Assembly: GCF_002479495.1 (NCBI RefSeq)
Contig: NZ_DLNQ01000005.1
Span: 879,276-943,275, forward strand
Direction of reading: 5' to 3'
DNA: 64,000 nt
Source of the DNA: Brevundimonas sp. UBA7506
Lineage (GTDB): Bacteria; Pseudomonadota; Alphaproteobacteria; Caulobacterales; Caulobacteraceae
Under the pieces are notes generated by a model that searched no databases, was not told the origin of the DNA, and saw only the letters and a program-made list of their open reading frames with translations. The position numbers and the translations under genes are program-made. Numbering within the stretch: the stretch's first letter is position 1; every line of letters begins with the position of its first letter. Below are positions 42,917-52,373 of this stretch, one piece after another.

Positions 42917-43908
42917 CGCTGGCGCTTGACCCCTTCGAACGGGTCGACCTCGCTCTCGTCCTCGGAGAAGCCGAAGTGGGCGAAGCCGGCCTTCATCTCG
43001 GGGCTGAGCGGCGCCTCGACGATCAGCTTGCCGCCGCGCGGATGGTCCAGTTCGATACGGCGAGCGTGAAGCTGCAGCTTCAGCACGCCGGACAGTTCGC
43101 GCGACTTCTCGTCGCCGTACTTGGGATCGCCCAGGATGGGGTGGCCGATGGCTGCCATGTGTGCGCGCAGCTGGTGCGTCCGGCCGGTGAAGGGGCGCAG
43201 GGCCATCCAGGCGGCGCGGTGGGCGGCGCGGCTGATGGTGGCGAAGGCGGTTTCGGCCGGCTCGCCCTTGGGGTCCTTGGGATCGGCCGGGCGCATCATC
43301 TCGAAGTCGTTGATGCCGGTCTTCTTCAGCGCCATGTCGATCTGACCGGCCGAGGGCTTGGGGTTGCCGATGACGATGGCCCAATAGGTCTTCTTGGCCT
43401 GACGGCGGGCGAAGGCGCCGGCCAGACGCTTGGCCGCCTCCGGCCCCTTGCCCAGCAGCAGGACGCCCGAGGTGTCGCGGTCCAGGCGATGGACCAGACG
43501 CGGACGGTCCATCCCCTCGCCCCAGGCCGACAGCAGGCGGTCGACGTGCTTGGTCGTCTTGGTGCCGCCCTGCACGGCCAGGCCGTGCGGCTTGTTCAGG
43601 GCGATGACCATGTCGTCTTCATAGAGAACCAGCGACTTGGCGTAGGCCACGTCGCGTTCGCTCAGTTCATGCAGATCGCCGGGCTTGCGCGGATTGGCGT
43701 CGGGCAGAGGCGGCACACGCACGGCGGCGCCGGCGGTCAGGCGGTCCTGCGGCTTGACCCGCGATCCGTCGACGCGGATCTGGCCGCTGCGGGCCATCTT
43801 CTCGACCTGGATATGGGTCAGGTGCGGCCAGCGGCGCTTGAACCAACGGTCCAGGCGGATGTCGTGCTCGTCTTCGGCGACATAGAGGGTCTGGACTTCG
43901 CGGCTCAT
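42913..43908 (-). CDS. RluC/RluD family 23S rRNA pseudouridine synthase
   Basis: The 331-aa enzyme has an N-terminal S4 domain (RLDRWFKRRWPHLTHIQVEK) and the RluA-family catalytic motif HRLDRDTSGVLLLGK, whose Asp is the nucleophile. The late motif RPFTGRTHQLRAHMAAIGHP is also present. Sequence looks closest to RluC. It sits between crcB and the TPR oxygenase with four-base overlaps at both ends, so translation of the group is coupled. Confidence 0.92.
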   Translation of the reverse strand: MSREVQTLYVAEDEHDIRLDRWFKRRWPHLTHIQVEKMARSGQIRVDGSRVKPQDRLTAGAAVRVPPLPDANPRKPGDLHELSERDVAYAKSLVLYEDDMVIALNKPHGLAVQGGTKTTKHVDRLLSAWGEGMDRPRLVHRLDRDTSGVLLLGKGPEAAKRLAGAFARRQAKKTYWAIVIGNPKPSAGQIDMALKKTGINDFEMMRPADPKDPKGEPAETAFATISRAAHRAAWMALRPFTGRTHQLRAHMAAIGHPILGDPKYGDEKSRELSGVLKLQLHARRIELDHPRGGKLIVEAPLSPEMKAGFAHFGFSEDESEVDPFEGVKRQR

Positions 43909-44303
43909 GCGCCCACTCCGGTAAACAGTTTGCGCGCGATCATCAGGCCGACGAACAGGGCGGCGATGGAAAGAACCACCGAACCCGCCACATAGACGAA
44001 AGCCGTGGCCAGTTCACGGCGTTCGATCATCAAGGCGACTTCCAGCGAAAAGGCCGAGAAGGTGGTGAAGCCCCCCAGCACGCCGACGGCGGCGAACAGA
44101 CGGATGCTCTCCTGCCCCGCGCCCGCCTTCAGCGCCAGCCAGCCGGCCAGCAGCCCCATCAGCAGGCCGCCGACGATGTTGGCGGCGAAGGTGCCCCAAG
44201 GCCAAGCCGCGCCGGGCGCCAGTCGCCCGACCGTCAGGCCCAGCCCATAACGGGCCACAGCCCCCAGGGCGCCGCCCATGGCGACAAGGAGAAATTGCGT
44301 CAT
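43905..44303 (-). CDS. crcB: Fluoride efflux transporter CrcB/Fluc
   Basis: This 132-aa membrane protein has four transmembrane helices and the Fluc signature GGFTTFSAFSLE (about residues 69-80) plus GALGAVARYGLG and ANIVGG. Dual-topology dimers export fluoride. It starts at ATG 44303, or five residues upstream at GTG 44318. No fluoride riboswitch was recognised in the gap before it. It heads the rluC-containing operon. Confidence 0.93.
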   Translation of the reverse strand: MTQFLLVAMGGALGAVARYGLGLTVGRLAPGAAWPWGTFAANIVGGLLMGLLAGWLALKAGAGQESIRLFAAVGVLGGFTTFSAFSLEVALMIERRELATAFVYVAGSVVLSIAALFVGLMIARKLFTGVGA

Positions 44304-44356
44304 GCCGGGCTTGTACACCGACCGACCCGCTTTGGCGAAGGCGCTGTCCTGAAAGG

Positions 44357-44385
44357 AAAAAGGCGGCGGATCGAAATCCGCCGCC
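44357..44385 (-). terminator. Rho-independent terminator of the TonB-dependent receptor gene
   Basis: Stem GGCGGCGGAT / ATCCGCCGCC (10 bp, 4-base loop) with TTTTT on the minus strand, 26 bp beyond the receptor stop. Confidence 0.88.
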
Positions 44386-44411
44386 CTCTCTCTTGGTCGT
44401 GATGGCCGGGC

Positions 44412-47402
44412 TTAGAAGCGCGCGGTCAGACCGACGTAGTAGCGACGGCCGAGCACGTCGTAGGTCGACGGGTCGGTGTTCGCCTGAACGCCCGGAGCGT
44501 AGGTCCGGGGATCCTCGTCCGTCAGGTTGTTCACGCCCGCACGCAGGACGACGGCGTCGTTCAGGGTCCAGGAGCCGTTCAGGTCGAAGTAGTGCAGCGG
44601 CTCCAGCACCGTCGTGGTGCCGAACTGGGTCATTTCACCCACCCGGCGCCAACGCACGCCCGCGCCGAACGAACCCATCTGCCAGTTCAGCGACGACAGC
44701 ATCTTCCACTCGGGGAAGGTATTGCCGAAGACGCTGTCGATCGTGCCCGTGCGGTTGATGAACGGACCACCGGCGGTGTCTTGGCGCTCCCAGGTGTCCA
44801 GCCAGCCGACCACGACGTTGGCGTTCAGCGAACCCCAATCCGGCAGACCGGCGTCGGCCAGCTGCACGTTCCAGTCGAACTGGGCGTCGATGCCCGAGGT
44901 TTTCAGCGTGGCCAGGTTTTGGTTCAGCTCGCGCGCCTGCGTCACGTTGCCGGTCAGCGAGTCACGAATGAACAGCTGGCAGTAGCTGTTGGTCGGATCG
45001 TAGTTCGGGTTCTGACCCTGGGCGTTGTAGCAACCTTGCAGCTGGGCCGAGGCGCCCACGGTGCCGATCACATCGGTGATTTCGATGTTGTAGTAGTCGA
45101 TCGAAGCCGAGAAGCCCGACAGCAGCGGATGCTGGAAGCGCGACTGATAGATGGCGCCGACCGACCAGGTGTCGGCGGTTTCTTCCTGCAGGTTGACGTT
45201 GCCGCCGGTGATGCCCGTGGCCTGGTTGTTGCCGAACTGGTAGCTGTCGACAGCGTTAGCCGAAATGCCCTGAGCGATGCAGAGCGCCCGGACCTTGGCC
45301 GCGTTCGGACCATTGCGGTAGCTGCTGCGGATATCGCAGGGGTCGCCCGACAGACCGGTCGCCGACGGGGTGCCGATCGACGGGAAGCTGGTGTTGGTCG
45401 GTGCGAACAGCTCGCCGATCGAAGGCGCACGCACGGCGCGGTTGGCGCCGCCGCGGAAGCGCAGACCGTCGATGACCTGCCATTCGAAATCAGCCTTGTA
45501 GGCCGAAACGCCGCCGATCGAGCTGTAGTCCGAATAACGAGCGCCCAGCGTGAGGTCGAACTGCTGCACGAACGGCAGATCCGACAGCAGAGGCAGCAGG
45601 ACTTCGGCGAACAGTTCCTTGGAGTTCGTGTCGCCGTTCAGAGCCTGCGAGGCGTTAAAGCCCGCGATTTCCGAACCGCCGTTGGAACCACCGTCGGGAC
45701 GCGGCACGACCGTATTGGTTTGGGCCAGCGAGGCGTCGGGGCGGAAGGCGTAGTTGTCCTGGCGGTATTGCACGCCGAAGGCGCCGCGCGCTTCGCCGGC
45801 CGGCAGGGTGAACAGAGGCCCTTGGAGCGAGGCTTCAACGACGGTTTGCTCGGAGATGGTCGTGTTCTGACCGGCCCGCGAGATGTAGTTGACGCAGGAT
45901 GCCGACAGGTTGGACTCGCCGAACGGGTTGAAGCCGCCTTCGCAGAGGCTGCGGCCGCCGTCAGGCGCGTCCAGCAGACGCTGCACGGCCGAACGCGACA
46001 CGTTGCCGAGCTGGGTGGTGGTGTTGTCCACGCGGCCGTACTGCGCATAGACGTCATAGGTCCATTCGCTGTCCGGGATATCGCCACGGACGCCAGTCGT
46101 CAGCTGATAGACGTTGTAGCGGTCATTGCCGATACGGCCGCCGACTTCCGTGAAGCGCTTGTTCAGCAGGAAGGAGCCGTTCGGGTTCGGGCGCGCGTTC
46201 AGGAACGAGCGCAGCGTCGCGCCGATGAACGGGTTGGTCGTCGGGATACGGAAGCCGGTGCTGGGGACGTTGCCGGCGGCCGGCGTCGCCGCCAGTTCCT
46301 GCTGCGCCGTGTACTGGGTGAACAGCAGGCTCGAATAGACTTCGGCGGCGTCGTTGAGCTTGTAACGACCGCCGGCATAGGCGCTCCAGCGATCCAGCGG
46401 CAGTTGCAGCGAGTTCAGGGCGCCGGTGTTAAAGGCGTAGGTGCCCACGCCCGGTTGAGCGAAGCCATCATAAGTGATGCCGCCCGGGCTCTTGAAGTTG
46501 CGGGTCAGAACATAGCTGAACAGCGAGCCGTCGTTGTTGAAGCCGAACTGGCCCGAGTTGCCGACGCAGGGCGCCGACGGGTTGGACGAGGTCGCGCAGA
46601 CGGTCGGCGTGCCGAAGTAGGTGTTGATGAAGGCCTGGGTCGGCAGGTTGTTCGAGTCGAAGGTCGTCGAACCCAGCGGGGTGGTGCCCGAAGCGCCCGA
46701 GACGGCCGCCCAGTCGCGGGCGCCGTTGTAGATCTGCGCGCGGGTCGAGCGACCGATCGACAGCACCATGTTGCCTCGGTCGTCGGCGAAGTTGCCGCCG
46801 ACGGTCAGCGAGTAGCTTTCCGTGATGCCGTCGCTACGGTCGGTTTCGCCGTACTGGGCGTCGATCTGAACGCCTTCGAAGCTGTCGTTCAGGATGAAGT
46901 TGGCCACGCCGGCCAGAGCGTCGGAGCCGTAAGCGGCCGAAGCGCCGCCCGAGATGACTTCGATGTTCTTGATCAGGGCGGTGGGCAGGATGTTGATGTC
47001 GACCACGCCGGTGGCGTTGGACGGCACGACGCGACGGCCGTTCATCAGCACCAGGGTGCGCGAGGTGCCGAGACCGCGCAGGTTCAGGTTGGCCTGACCG
47101 CCGTTGGACGGGTTGTTCGACGTCGAGCTGACCGACGGCACGAACTGCGGCATGTCGTTCAGCAGGCTGTCGATCGTCACCGAGCCCGTGGCCTGGAAGT
47201 CCTGAGCGTCGACCGTGACGATCGGGCTCGTCGACTGATAGTCCTGACGGGCAATCCGCGAGCCGGTGACGACGATCTCGCCCACCTGGGTCGCCTGTTC
47301 ATCCTGGGCCTGCGACTGGGCCATGGCCGGCGCGGCAAAGCCCGCCAGCGCAATGCCCGCGATCATCGTCGTGGCCAGCAACCGTTCACGTTTGTTGGTC
47401 AA
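44412..47402 (-). CDS. TonB-dependent outer-membrane receptor
   Basis: This 996-aa protein has a signal peptide (LLATTMIAGIALAGFAAPAM-AQ, cleaved near residue 28), a TonB-box-like EIVVTGSR near residue 43, a plug domain (IDSLLNDMPQFVPSVSS, then LNLRGLGTSRTLVLMNGRRV) and a 22-strand-type barrel that ends in ARF with terminal Phe. The Ser/Asn-rich plug and long loops resemble the large Caulobacterales/Sphingomonadales carbohydrate or peptide receptors; the substrate is unknown. It stands alone, with its own terminator and an AT-rich upstream gap (47403-47665). No Fur box was recognised there. Confidence 0.94.
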   Translation of the reverse strand: MTNKRERLLATTMIAGIALAGFAAPAMAQSQAQDEQATQVGEIVVTGSRIARQDYQSTSPIVTVDAQDFQATGSVTIDSLLNDMPQFVPSVSSTSNNPSNGGQANLNLRGLGTSRTLVLMNGRRVVPSNATGVVDINILPTALIKNIEVISGGASAAYGSDALAGVANFILNDSFEGVQIDAQYGETDRSDGITESYSLTVGGNFADDRGNMVLSIGRSTRAQIYNGARDWAAVSGASGTTPLGSTTFDSNNLPTQAFINTYFGTPTVCATSSNPSAPCVGNSGQFGFNNDGSLFSYVLTRNFKSPGGITYDGFAQPGVGTYAFNTGALNSLQLPLDRWSAYAGGRYKLNDAAEVYSSLLFTQYTAQQELAATPAAGNVPSTGFRIPTTNPFIGATLRSFLNARPNPNGSFLLNKRFTEVGGRIGNDRYNVYQLTTGVRGDIPDSEWTYDVYAQYGRVDNTTTQLGNVSRSAVQRLLDAPDGGRSLCEGGFNPFGESNLSASCVNYISRAGQNTTISEQTVVEASLQGPLFTLPAGEARGAFGVQYRQDNYAFRPDASLAQTNTVVPRPDGGSNGGSEIAGFNASQALNGDTNSKELFAEVLLPLLSDLPFVQQFDLTLGARYSDYSSIGGVSAYKADFEWQVIDGLRFRGGANRAVRAPSIGELFAPTNTSFPSIGTPSATGLSGDPCDIRSSYRNGPNAAKVRALCIAQGISANAVDSYQFGNNQATGITGGNVNLQEETADTWSVGAIYQSRFQHPLLSGFSASIDYYNIEITDVIGTVGASAQLQGCYNAQGQNPNYDPTNSYCQLFIRDSLTGNVTQARELNQNLATLKTSGIDAQFDWNVQLADAGLPDWGSLNANVVVGWLDTWERQDTAGGPFINRTGTIDSVFGNTFPEWKMLSSLNWQMGSFGAGVRWRRVGEMTQFGTTTVLEPLHYFDLNGSWTLNDAVVLRAGVNNLTDEDPRTYAPGVQANTDPSTYDVLGRRYYVGLTARF

Positions 47403-47665
47403 TTTTTAAAACCCTCTCCTGGCGTTCGGCAACAAAGCAGAGGACCTTTTCCTCGCTTCCGCCCCCGCATCCTGACGCGAGACAAATCTTAGATTCGCCC
47501 GCCAATCCCCTACCGATTACGCCATGGCGTCCAATTTACGACACAAAATTACTGAGCCGTAAGATTAAGTTGTCCCATATGTCGCAAACTAGCCACGCTT
47601 TGACGAAGCACGCCGCCAGGCAACACCGCCTCAGATTTAACGAAATGACAAAAGAGTTTCCGAAC

Positions 47666-48205
47666 ATGAACGCTGTTCACGGAAGAATTATTGCAAGTTT
47701 GTGCGCAATGTCGGCGATGTGCACCTTTGCAAATCAGAGTTACGCGAACGCAGATCCGGCCCCAAAGGCGGCACAGATGCAGCAGCTTCTCGACTGCAGG
47801 CGCATCGAGGATCGCAGCACCCGTGTCGACTGTTACGACGCAGCGGCGGCATCGCTCGACGCCGCCGAACGCCAGGGCGAAATCGTCGTCGTCGAGCGTG
47901 AGCGCGTCATAGAAGCCAGGCGCGCCGTATTCGGCTTCAGCCTGCCCGCCTTCCCCAGCAGCCTTCTCGGGGGAGAAACGGAAGCCCTGAACGAGGTCGA
48001 AACGTCGCTGGAGCGCGCCAGCCATGTGGCGGGCCAAGGATGGACCTTCCATCTGGCGGACGGGTCGGTCTGGCGTCAGATCGACACGACCCCGCTCCAG
48101 TTCCGCGCGCGCGCCGGCCTGCCCATCAAGATCCGCCGCGCCGCCATGGGCAGCTACCTGCTGAAGGTCGCTGATTACCCCGCGGTGCGTGCCAAGAGAC
48201 AGTAG
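47666..48205 (+). CDS. Exported hypothetical protein
   Basis: The 179-aa product starts at ATG 47666, giving a signal-peptide-like N-terminus (MNAVHGRIIASLCAMSAMCT-FANQSYA). A conserved-looking segment LLDCRRIEDRSTRVDCYDAA with two cysteines follows near residues 37-55, then a beta-rich C-terminal half (GWTFHLADGSVWRQIDT, KIRRAAMGSYLLKV). Small periplasmic proteins of this layout recur in Caulobacterales and sphingomonads; no function is known. An upstream extension to 47570 is possible. The 5' side of the gene is less GC-rich than its surroundings. Confidence 0.75.
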   Translation: MNAVHGRIIASLCAMSAMCTFANQSYANADPAPKAAQMQQLLDCRRIEDRSTRVDCYDAAAASLDAAERQGEIVVVERERVIEARRAVFGFSLPAFPSSLLGGETEALNEVETSLERASHVAGQGWTFHLADGSVWRQIDTTPLQFRARAGLPIKIRRAAMGSYLLKVADYPAVRAKRQ

Positions 48206-48279
48206 CGGCAAAGAAATATGCATTTCTAGAACAGTAGAGGCAGAGTGGTCGCCCTGTACGCTCTAGCTAGTCGGCCGCT
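48206..48279. other. Short intergenic gap with a small hairpin
   Basis: An inverted repeat AGAAAT-ATGC-ATTTCT (48212-48227) and a CTAG-rich repeat (CTCTAG...CTAGAG) lie between convergent genes. Neither has a T-run, so a terminator role is uncertain. Confidence 0.35.
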
Positions 48280-48774
48280 CTAGAGCCTTGATCTGATCGC
48301 GTCCTGAACCCGACGCGCATCATAGGCGTCGGGACGATCCGGCTTGGCGCCCCGGCTCATGACGATCTCCAGCGTGGTGGAGGTCGGCTGCGGCCCGCTT
48401 AGGTCAAAGCCGAGGCCCACGCCGACGCCCGAAGTCGACCAGCCGCCATAGCGGCCCGAGCCCGCGCCGATCGAGACGCTGGGGCGCACGCCGCCGGCGC
48501 TGTCAGGGCGGCCGTCGATCCAACGCTGCGTCACCTCGAACCAGTCATAGCCCTGATCGACGGTCAGTTGCGCCGCGCGGAACAGGGCGCGGTCCGCCAC
48601 TGGGCCGGGCGCGCCGACGCCGTTGTAGGTGACACGGAAGCGGTTGGTTTCAATCTGCTGCTCGCTGAAGCCCTGGCCTCGCCCAGACTGCTGCGGACCA
48701 TAGGGGGCCAGGCTGGCGCAGGCGCTCAGCGCCAGGGCGGAGGCTGCGATCAGGCCGAAGGTCAGACGTTTCAT
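48280..48774 (-). CDS. CC0125/CC1285-type lipoprotein
   Basis: The 164-aa lipoprotein has the signal peptide MKRLTFGLIAASALALSAC, with lipidation at Cys19. The mature domain matches the small family named after the Caulobacter proteins (NRFRVTYNGVGAPGPVADRA, LFRAAQLTVDQGYDWFEVTQ). The Gly/Ser-rich loop near residues 94-130 is typical. Family function is unknown. Its presence supports the Caulobacterales assignment. Confidence 0.85.
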   Translation of the reverse strand: MKRLTFGLIAASALALSACASLAPYGPQQSGRGQGFSEQQIETNRFRVTYNGVGAPGPVADRALFRAAQLTVDQGYDWFEVTQRWIDGRPDSAGGVRPSVSIGAGSGRYGGWSTSGVGVGLGFDLSGPQPTSTTLEIVMSRGAKPDRPDAYDARRVQDAIRSRL

Positions 48775-48849
48775 GCGAAATCTCCCTGCCCGATTAGCGT
48801 CGAGCCTGCCGGGATGTTCCGCCGCGAAGCTGAACAGAGACTGAACCGG

Positions 48850-49578
48850 CTAGAGCCCCGCCGCCGCCTTCAGGGCCATGAAATCTTCGGGCAAGGGCGC
48901 CTCCAGCGTCACGCGCTCGCCGCCCTCAGGGTGCGGGAAGGACAGTTTGGCGGCGTGCAGCATCAGACGCGAAGCCCCACGACCGGCGAAGGTCAGAGCC
49001 CCGCCGTAGCGCACGTCGCCGACCAGAGGCCGGCCGATCGAGGCCATATGGACCCGCAGCTGGTGCATCCGTCCCGTCTCGGGCGCCAGTTCGACCAGGG
49101 CGCCGTCTTCGCTGGAGGCCAGGGTGCGATAGCCGCTGACGGCGCCCTGCGCGCCCGGGGCATCGAACTCGACCACCCGCATATAGCTCTCGCGCCCGAT
49201 CTCCTCACGGCGCAGGGCGGCGGTGATGCGGCCCGACTTCGGCTCAGGAGCGGCCGACACCAGGGCCAGATAGGTCTTCTGGAACCGGCGCATTTGCATG
49301 GCCTTGCCCAGGAACCCGGCAGCGGGCTTGGTCTTGGCCGCCAGGATGACGCCCGAGGTGTCGCGGTCCAACCGATGCACCAGTTCGGGCCGCTTGCCGT
49401 TCGAGCGCGCGAAGGCCCACAAAAGGTCGTCCAGGGTATGGGCCTGGATGCGCCCGCCCTGGCTCGACAGGCCCGAGGGCTTGTTGAAGGCGATGATGTG
49501 CGCGTCCTCGTGGATGACCCACGAACGGACGGCGGCGATGTCTTCTTCGGTCAGGGAAGCGGGCTGGCGGGTTTTCAC
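48850..49578 (-). CDS. RluA family pseudouridine synthase
   Basis: The 242-aa enzyme lacks an S4 domain and begins with the catalytic fold (HIIAFNKPSGLSSQGG), with the motif LVHRLDRDTSGVILAAK holding the Asp nucleophile and the late motif ETGRMHQLRVHMASIGRPL. This short form resembles RluA, which modifies tRNA and 23S rRNA, but the target is uncertain. GTG 49578 is used as the start because upstream sequence overlaps the next gene in another frame. It is the third RsuA/RluA-type synthase in the window. Confidence 0.88.
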   Translation of the reverse strand: MKTRQPASLTEEDIAAVRSWVIHEDAHIIAFNKPSGLSSQGGRIQAHTLDDLLWAFARSNGKRPELVHRLDRDTSGVILAAKTKPAAGFLGKAMQMRRFQKTYLALVSAAPEPKSGRITAALRREEIGRESYMRVVEFDAPGAQGAVSGYRTLASSEDGALVELAPETGRMHQLRVHMASIGRPLVGDVRYGGALTFAGRGASRLMLHAAKLSFPHPEGGERVTLEAPLPEDFMALKAAAGL

Positions 49579-49589
49579 CCGCCGAGCCT

Positions 49590-50045
49590 TTAGCGGAGGA
49601 CGGCCTTCTTCGCCATGGCCGAGGCGTACCACAGCAACAGGGCCGCGATCCCGACGATGACGAAGGGCATCCACGCCATCATGGCCAACTGGGGCGGCAG
49701 GGCCGGCGGCGGGTTGATGAACTTGGAATAGACCAGGCTGACCACCGCCCCCAGCAACGACAGAGCGAAGGCGTGCACCGCCCAGCGGCTGCGCGACAAC
49801 AGCAGCAGCGACCCGATCACCGCGCCCCAGACGCCCAGCGTCCACGGCACATACATCCAAGTCGGCATGGCGTTGAAATAGGCGATCATGTTGTCGCCGA
49901 AACCGGATTCGCGCATATAGGCTTCGCCGCGCGTCGTGGTCTGGATGAAGTCGTATCCGCCATAGCCGCTCCACAGCAGCGACAGCAGGCCCACAAGCCA
50001 CAGATGCCAGGGCGTCGCTTGACGCCTCGCAATATCGATCATCAT
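49590..50045 (-). CDS. Small membrane protein of unknown function
   Basis: This 151-aa protein has about four predicted transmembrane helices (WHLWLVGLLSLLWSGYGGYD, MYVPWTLGVWGAVIGSLLLL, HAFALSLLGAVVSLVYSKFI, PFVIVGIAALLLWYASAMAK). The sequence around YDFIQTTTRGEAYM recurs in hypothetical proteins of Caulobacterales and Sphingomonadales. Function is unknown. It lies 11 bp upstream of the RluA-type gene. Confidence 0.83.
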   Translation of the reverse strand: MMIDIARRQATPWHLWLVGLLSLLWSGYGGYDFIQTTTRGEAYMRESGFGDNMIAYFNAMPTWMYVPWTLGVWGAVIGSLLLLSRSRWAVHAFALSLLGAVVSLVYSKFINPPPALPPQLAMMAWMPFVIVGIAALLLWYASAMAKKAVLR

Positions 50046-50111
50046 TCCCTCCCCAGGTTGCGATCAGCCAGAGGCTAAGCCCGAACGGCCATGCTTAACA
50101 ATGAACGGCGA

Positions 50112-50501
50112 TCAGGAACCCGCGACACGCCACGGCGGGTCCATCCGGTTCTCGCCCGCCCGGTAGAAGCACAGGCGATTGCCGTCGGGGTCACGCAGCC
50201 AGGCTTCGCGCCACAGCCAGGTCTGATCCACGGGATCATGATCAAAGGCCACGCCCGCCGCCTTCAGCGCCGCCACCCGCTCGTCCAGATCGGCGCACTC
50301 GAAATAGACGCCGACGCCGCCGGGGGTGACCTGTTCGGCCAGATGGATGGAAAAGGTCGCAGGCGCCCCCGATCCGTCGCCGGGGCAAACAAAGCGAGCA
50401 TAGTGGTCGCTGGACACGATCATGGTCAGCCCCAGCCGTTGATAAAAGGCCTTGGCGCGCGGGATGTCCGTCGTTTCGACTGTGACCTGATTGAGATTCA
50501 T
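50112..50501 (-). CDS. VOC superfamily (glyoxalase/bleomycin-resistance-like) protein
   Basis: The 129-aa protein has the paired beta-alpha-beta modules of the VOC fold (NLNQVTVETTDIPRAKAFYQ and WLRDPDGNRLCFYRAG). Candidate metal-binding positions were not fixed, so catalytic activity is open. ATG 50501 is chosen because the fold begins directly after it. It precedes rarA convergently and could be a lactoylglutathione-lyase-like or a binding protein. Confidence 0.85.
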   Translation of the reverse strand: MNLNQVTVETTDIPRAKAFYQRLGLTMIVSSDHYARFVCPGDGSGAPATFSIHLAEQVTPGGVGVYFECADLDERVAALKAAGVAFDHDPVDQTWLWREAWLRDPDGNRLCFYRAGENRMDPPWRVAGS

Positions 50502-50575
50502 GGCGGTACGCATTTCACAACTGAGGGACGCAGGACTTAGGAATCCCACGGCCTCGCTTCAACGCCGCCCGCGCC

Positions 50576-51883
50576 TCAGCCTTCCCTTTGCGCCCGTTCC
50601 CGCAGCGCCGCCCAGCGCTCCAGCCGCGCCTTGACCTTCTCCTCATGCCCCTCGCCCTTGGGCTTGTAGAAGGTGCGGCGTTCCATCTCATCGGGAAAGA
50701 AGTTCGCGCCGGAGAAGCCCTCGGGCGTGTCGGGATCGTACTGGTAGCCCTTGCCGTAGCCGAGCTGTTTCATCAGCTTGGTCGGGGCATTGCGGATATG
50801 GGCGGGCGGCATCAGTGAGCCGGTTTCATGCGCCGCCTTCCTGGCCGCCTTGAAGGCCTCATAGACCCCGACCGACTTGGGCGCCGTAGCCAGATGGACC
50901 ACTGCCTGAGCCAGGGCCAGTTCGCCCTCGGGCGATCCCAGGAAGTCGTAGGTGTCCTTGGCCGCATTGGCGACCAGGATGGACAGGGGGTCGGCCTGAC
51001 CGATGTCCTCGACCGCCATGCGCACGATCCGTCGCGCCAGATAGAGCGGGTCCTCGCCCCCGTTCAGCATCCGCGCCAGCCAGTAGAGGGCGGCGTCCGG
51101 GTCCGACCCCCGCACAGACTTATGCAGGGCGGAGATGAGGTTGTAGTGTTCCTCGCGCGACTTGTCGTAGGCGGGCGCGCGCTTCTGCAGCACGCCGGCC
51201 AGACCTTGCACGTCCAGCAGTTCGCCTTCCGGCAGGTCGAACAGGACCTCGGACATGGTCAGCAGATACCGCCCGTCGCCGTCGGCCAGGGCCAGCATGG
51301 CCTGACGCGCCTCGGTCGTCAGCGGCAGGGGCCGCTCCATCAGGGCCGCCGCCCGATCCAGCAACTGATCCAGCGCCGCGTCGTCCAGACGCTTCAGCAC
51401 ATAGACCTGGCTGCGCGACAGCAGCGCGCCGTTCAGCTCAAAGCTGGGGTTCTCCGTCGTGGCCCCGACCAGGGTGACGATCCCCTCCTCGACGAAGGGC
51501 AGGAAGCCGTCCTGCTGGGCGCGGTTGAAGCGGTGGATCTCGTCCACGAACAGTAGGGTCTGTTGCCCTGCGGCCCGGCGCATCCTGGCCGCCTCGAAGG
51601 CCTTCTTCAGTTCAGCGACGCCGGAAAACACGGCGCTGATCGACTGATATTCATAGCCCGCCGCCTTGGCCAGCAGCCGAGCGATGGTGGTCTTGCCGGT
51701 GCCGGGCGGTCCCCACAGGATCATGGAGCCCAGACGCCCGGCCTCGATCATGCGGCGGATCGGCCCGCCGGGACCCAGCAGATGGTCCTGGCCCACCACC
51801 TGTTCCAGCGTCTGCGGGCGCAGACGATCGGCCAGGGGGGCGTCAGGGGCGTGGATGCCGGAGGCTTCGAACAGGTCACTCAT
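50576..51883 (-). CDS. rarA: Replication-associated recombination protein A (RarA/MgsA)
   Basis: This 435-aa AAA+ ATPase acts at stalled forks and is homologous to eukaryotic WRNIP1. Walker A is GPPGTGKT (58-65), Walker B is [20 protein letters not shown], and sensor 1 is [19 protein letters not shown]. The C-terminal SWIB-like/helical region ([20 protein letters not shown]) is conserved. No frameshift is seen. It is divergent from the VOC gene at 51951, with a 67-bp gap. Confidence 0.95.
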   Translation of the reverse strand: MSDLFEASGIHAPDAPLADRLRPQTLEQVVGQDHLLGPGGPIRRMIEAGRLGSMILWGPPGTGKTTIARLLAKAAGYEYQSISAVFSGVAELKKAFEAARMRRAAGQQTLLFVDEIHRFNRAQQDGFLPFVEEGIVTLVGATTENPSFELNGALLSRSQVYVLKRLDDAALDQLLDRAAALMERPLPLTTEARQAMLALADGDGRYLLTMSEVLFDLPEGELLDVQGLAGVLQKRAPAYDKSREEHYNLISALHKSVRGSDPDAALYWLARMLNGGEDPLYLARRIVRMAVEDIGQADPLSILVANAAKDTYDFLGSPEGELALAQAVVHLATAPKSVGVYEAFKAARKAAHETGSLMPPAHIRNAPTKLMKQLGYGKGYQYDPDTPEGFSGANFFPDEMERRTFYKPKGEGHEEKVKARLERWAALRERAQREG

Positions 51884-51950
51884 GGAACGGCAGAGATAGG
51901 CGTTCGTTCAGCCGATTACACGCACTACTATAGGCCCGAACGGAGGAACC

Positions 51951-52373
51951 ATGTCCGAATCCCAGCCGAACCAGGGTCCGACCGGCGGCGTCACGCCTCA
52001 CCTGACCATTCCGTCGCGCGGCGGTCTGGCGGCGATCGAGTTCTATGGCCGGGCCTTCGGCGCCGAGGAGATCATGCGGATGCCCGCCGAGGACGGCGAA
52101 CGGCTGATGCACGCCCACCTCAAGATCAACGGCGCCAGTCTGATGCTGGCCGACGAATTCCCGGAGTGGACCGGCGAGGCCGACATCACGCCCAAAGGCG
52201 TCACCCTGCACCTTCAGGTCGATGATCCCGACGAATGGTGGACCCGCGCCCTAGTGGCCGGCGCCATCCCCGTCATGCCGTTGGAGGATCAGTTCTGGGG
52301 CGACCGCTACGGCCAGGTCCGCGACCCCTTCGGCCACACCTGGTCCATCGGCGGCACGGCAAAGAGCGTCTAG
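51951..52373 (+). CDS. VOC family protein (PhnB/YdhR-like)
   Basis: The 140-aa protein has the VOC fold of the PhnB-like branch (TPHLTIPSRGGLAAIEFYGR AFGA near residues 15-38, then YGQVRDPFGHTWSIG). This branch often lacks a complete metal site and appears in antibiotic-resistance or stress contexts. The substrate is unknown. Its stop overlaps the metallo-beta-lactamase stop by 4 bp. Confidence 0.87.
   Translation: MSESQPNQGPTGGVTPHLTIPSRGGLAAIEFYGRAFGAEEIMRMPAEDGERLMHAHLKINGASLMLADEFPEWTGEADITPKGVTLHLQVDDPDEWWTRALVAGAIPVMPLEDQFWGDRYGQVRDPFGHTWSIGGTAKSV

Noticed and set aside
42917..43384. Extended in-frame start of the TPR-oxygenase gene at 43384
   Set aside because: The extra codons overlap the rluC coding region and lack TPR-like sequence; ATG 42916 gives the standard ATGA overlap.
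44304..44411. Fluoride riboswitch near crcB
   Set aside because: No conserved crcB-motif pseudoknot was recognised in the 5' region; only a terminator hairpin is clear.
44592..47492. 966-codon open frame antisense to the TonB receptor
   Set aside because: Shadow of the receptor gene; no ribosome site or conserved domain, and low-complexity Val/Arg/Gly/Ala sequence.
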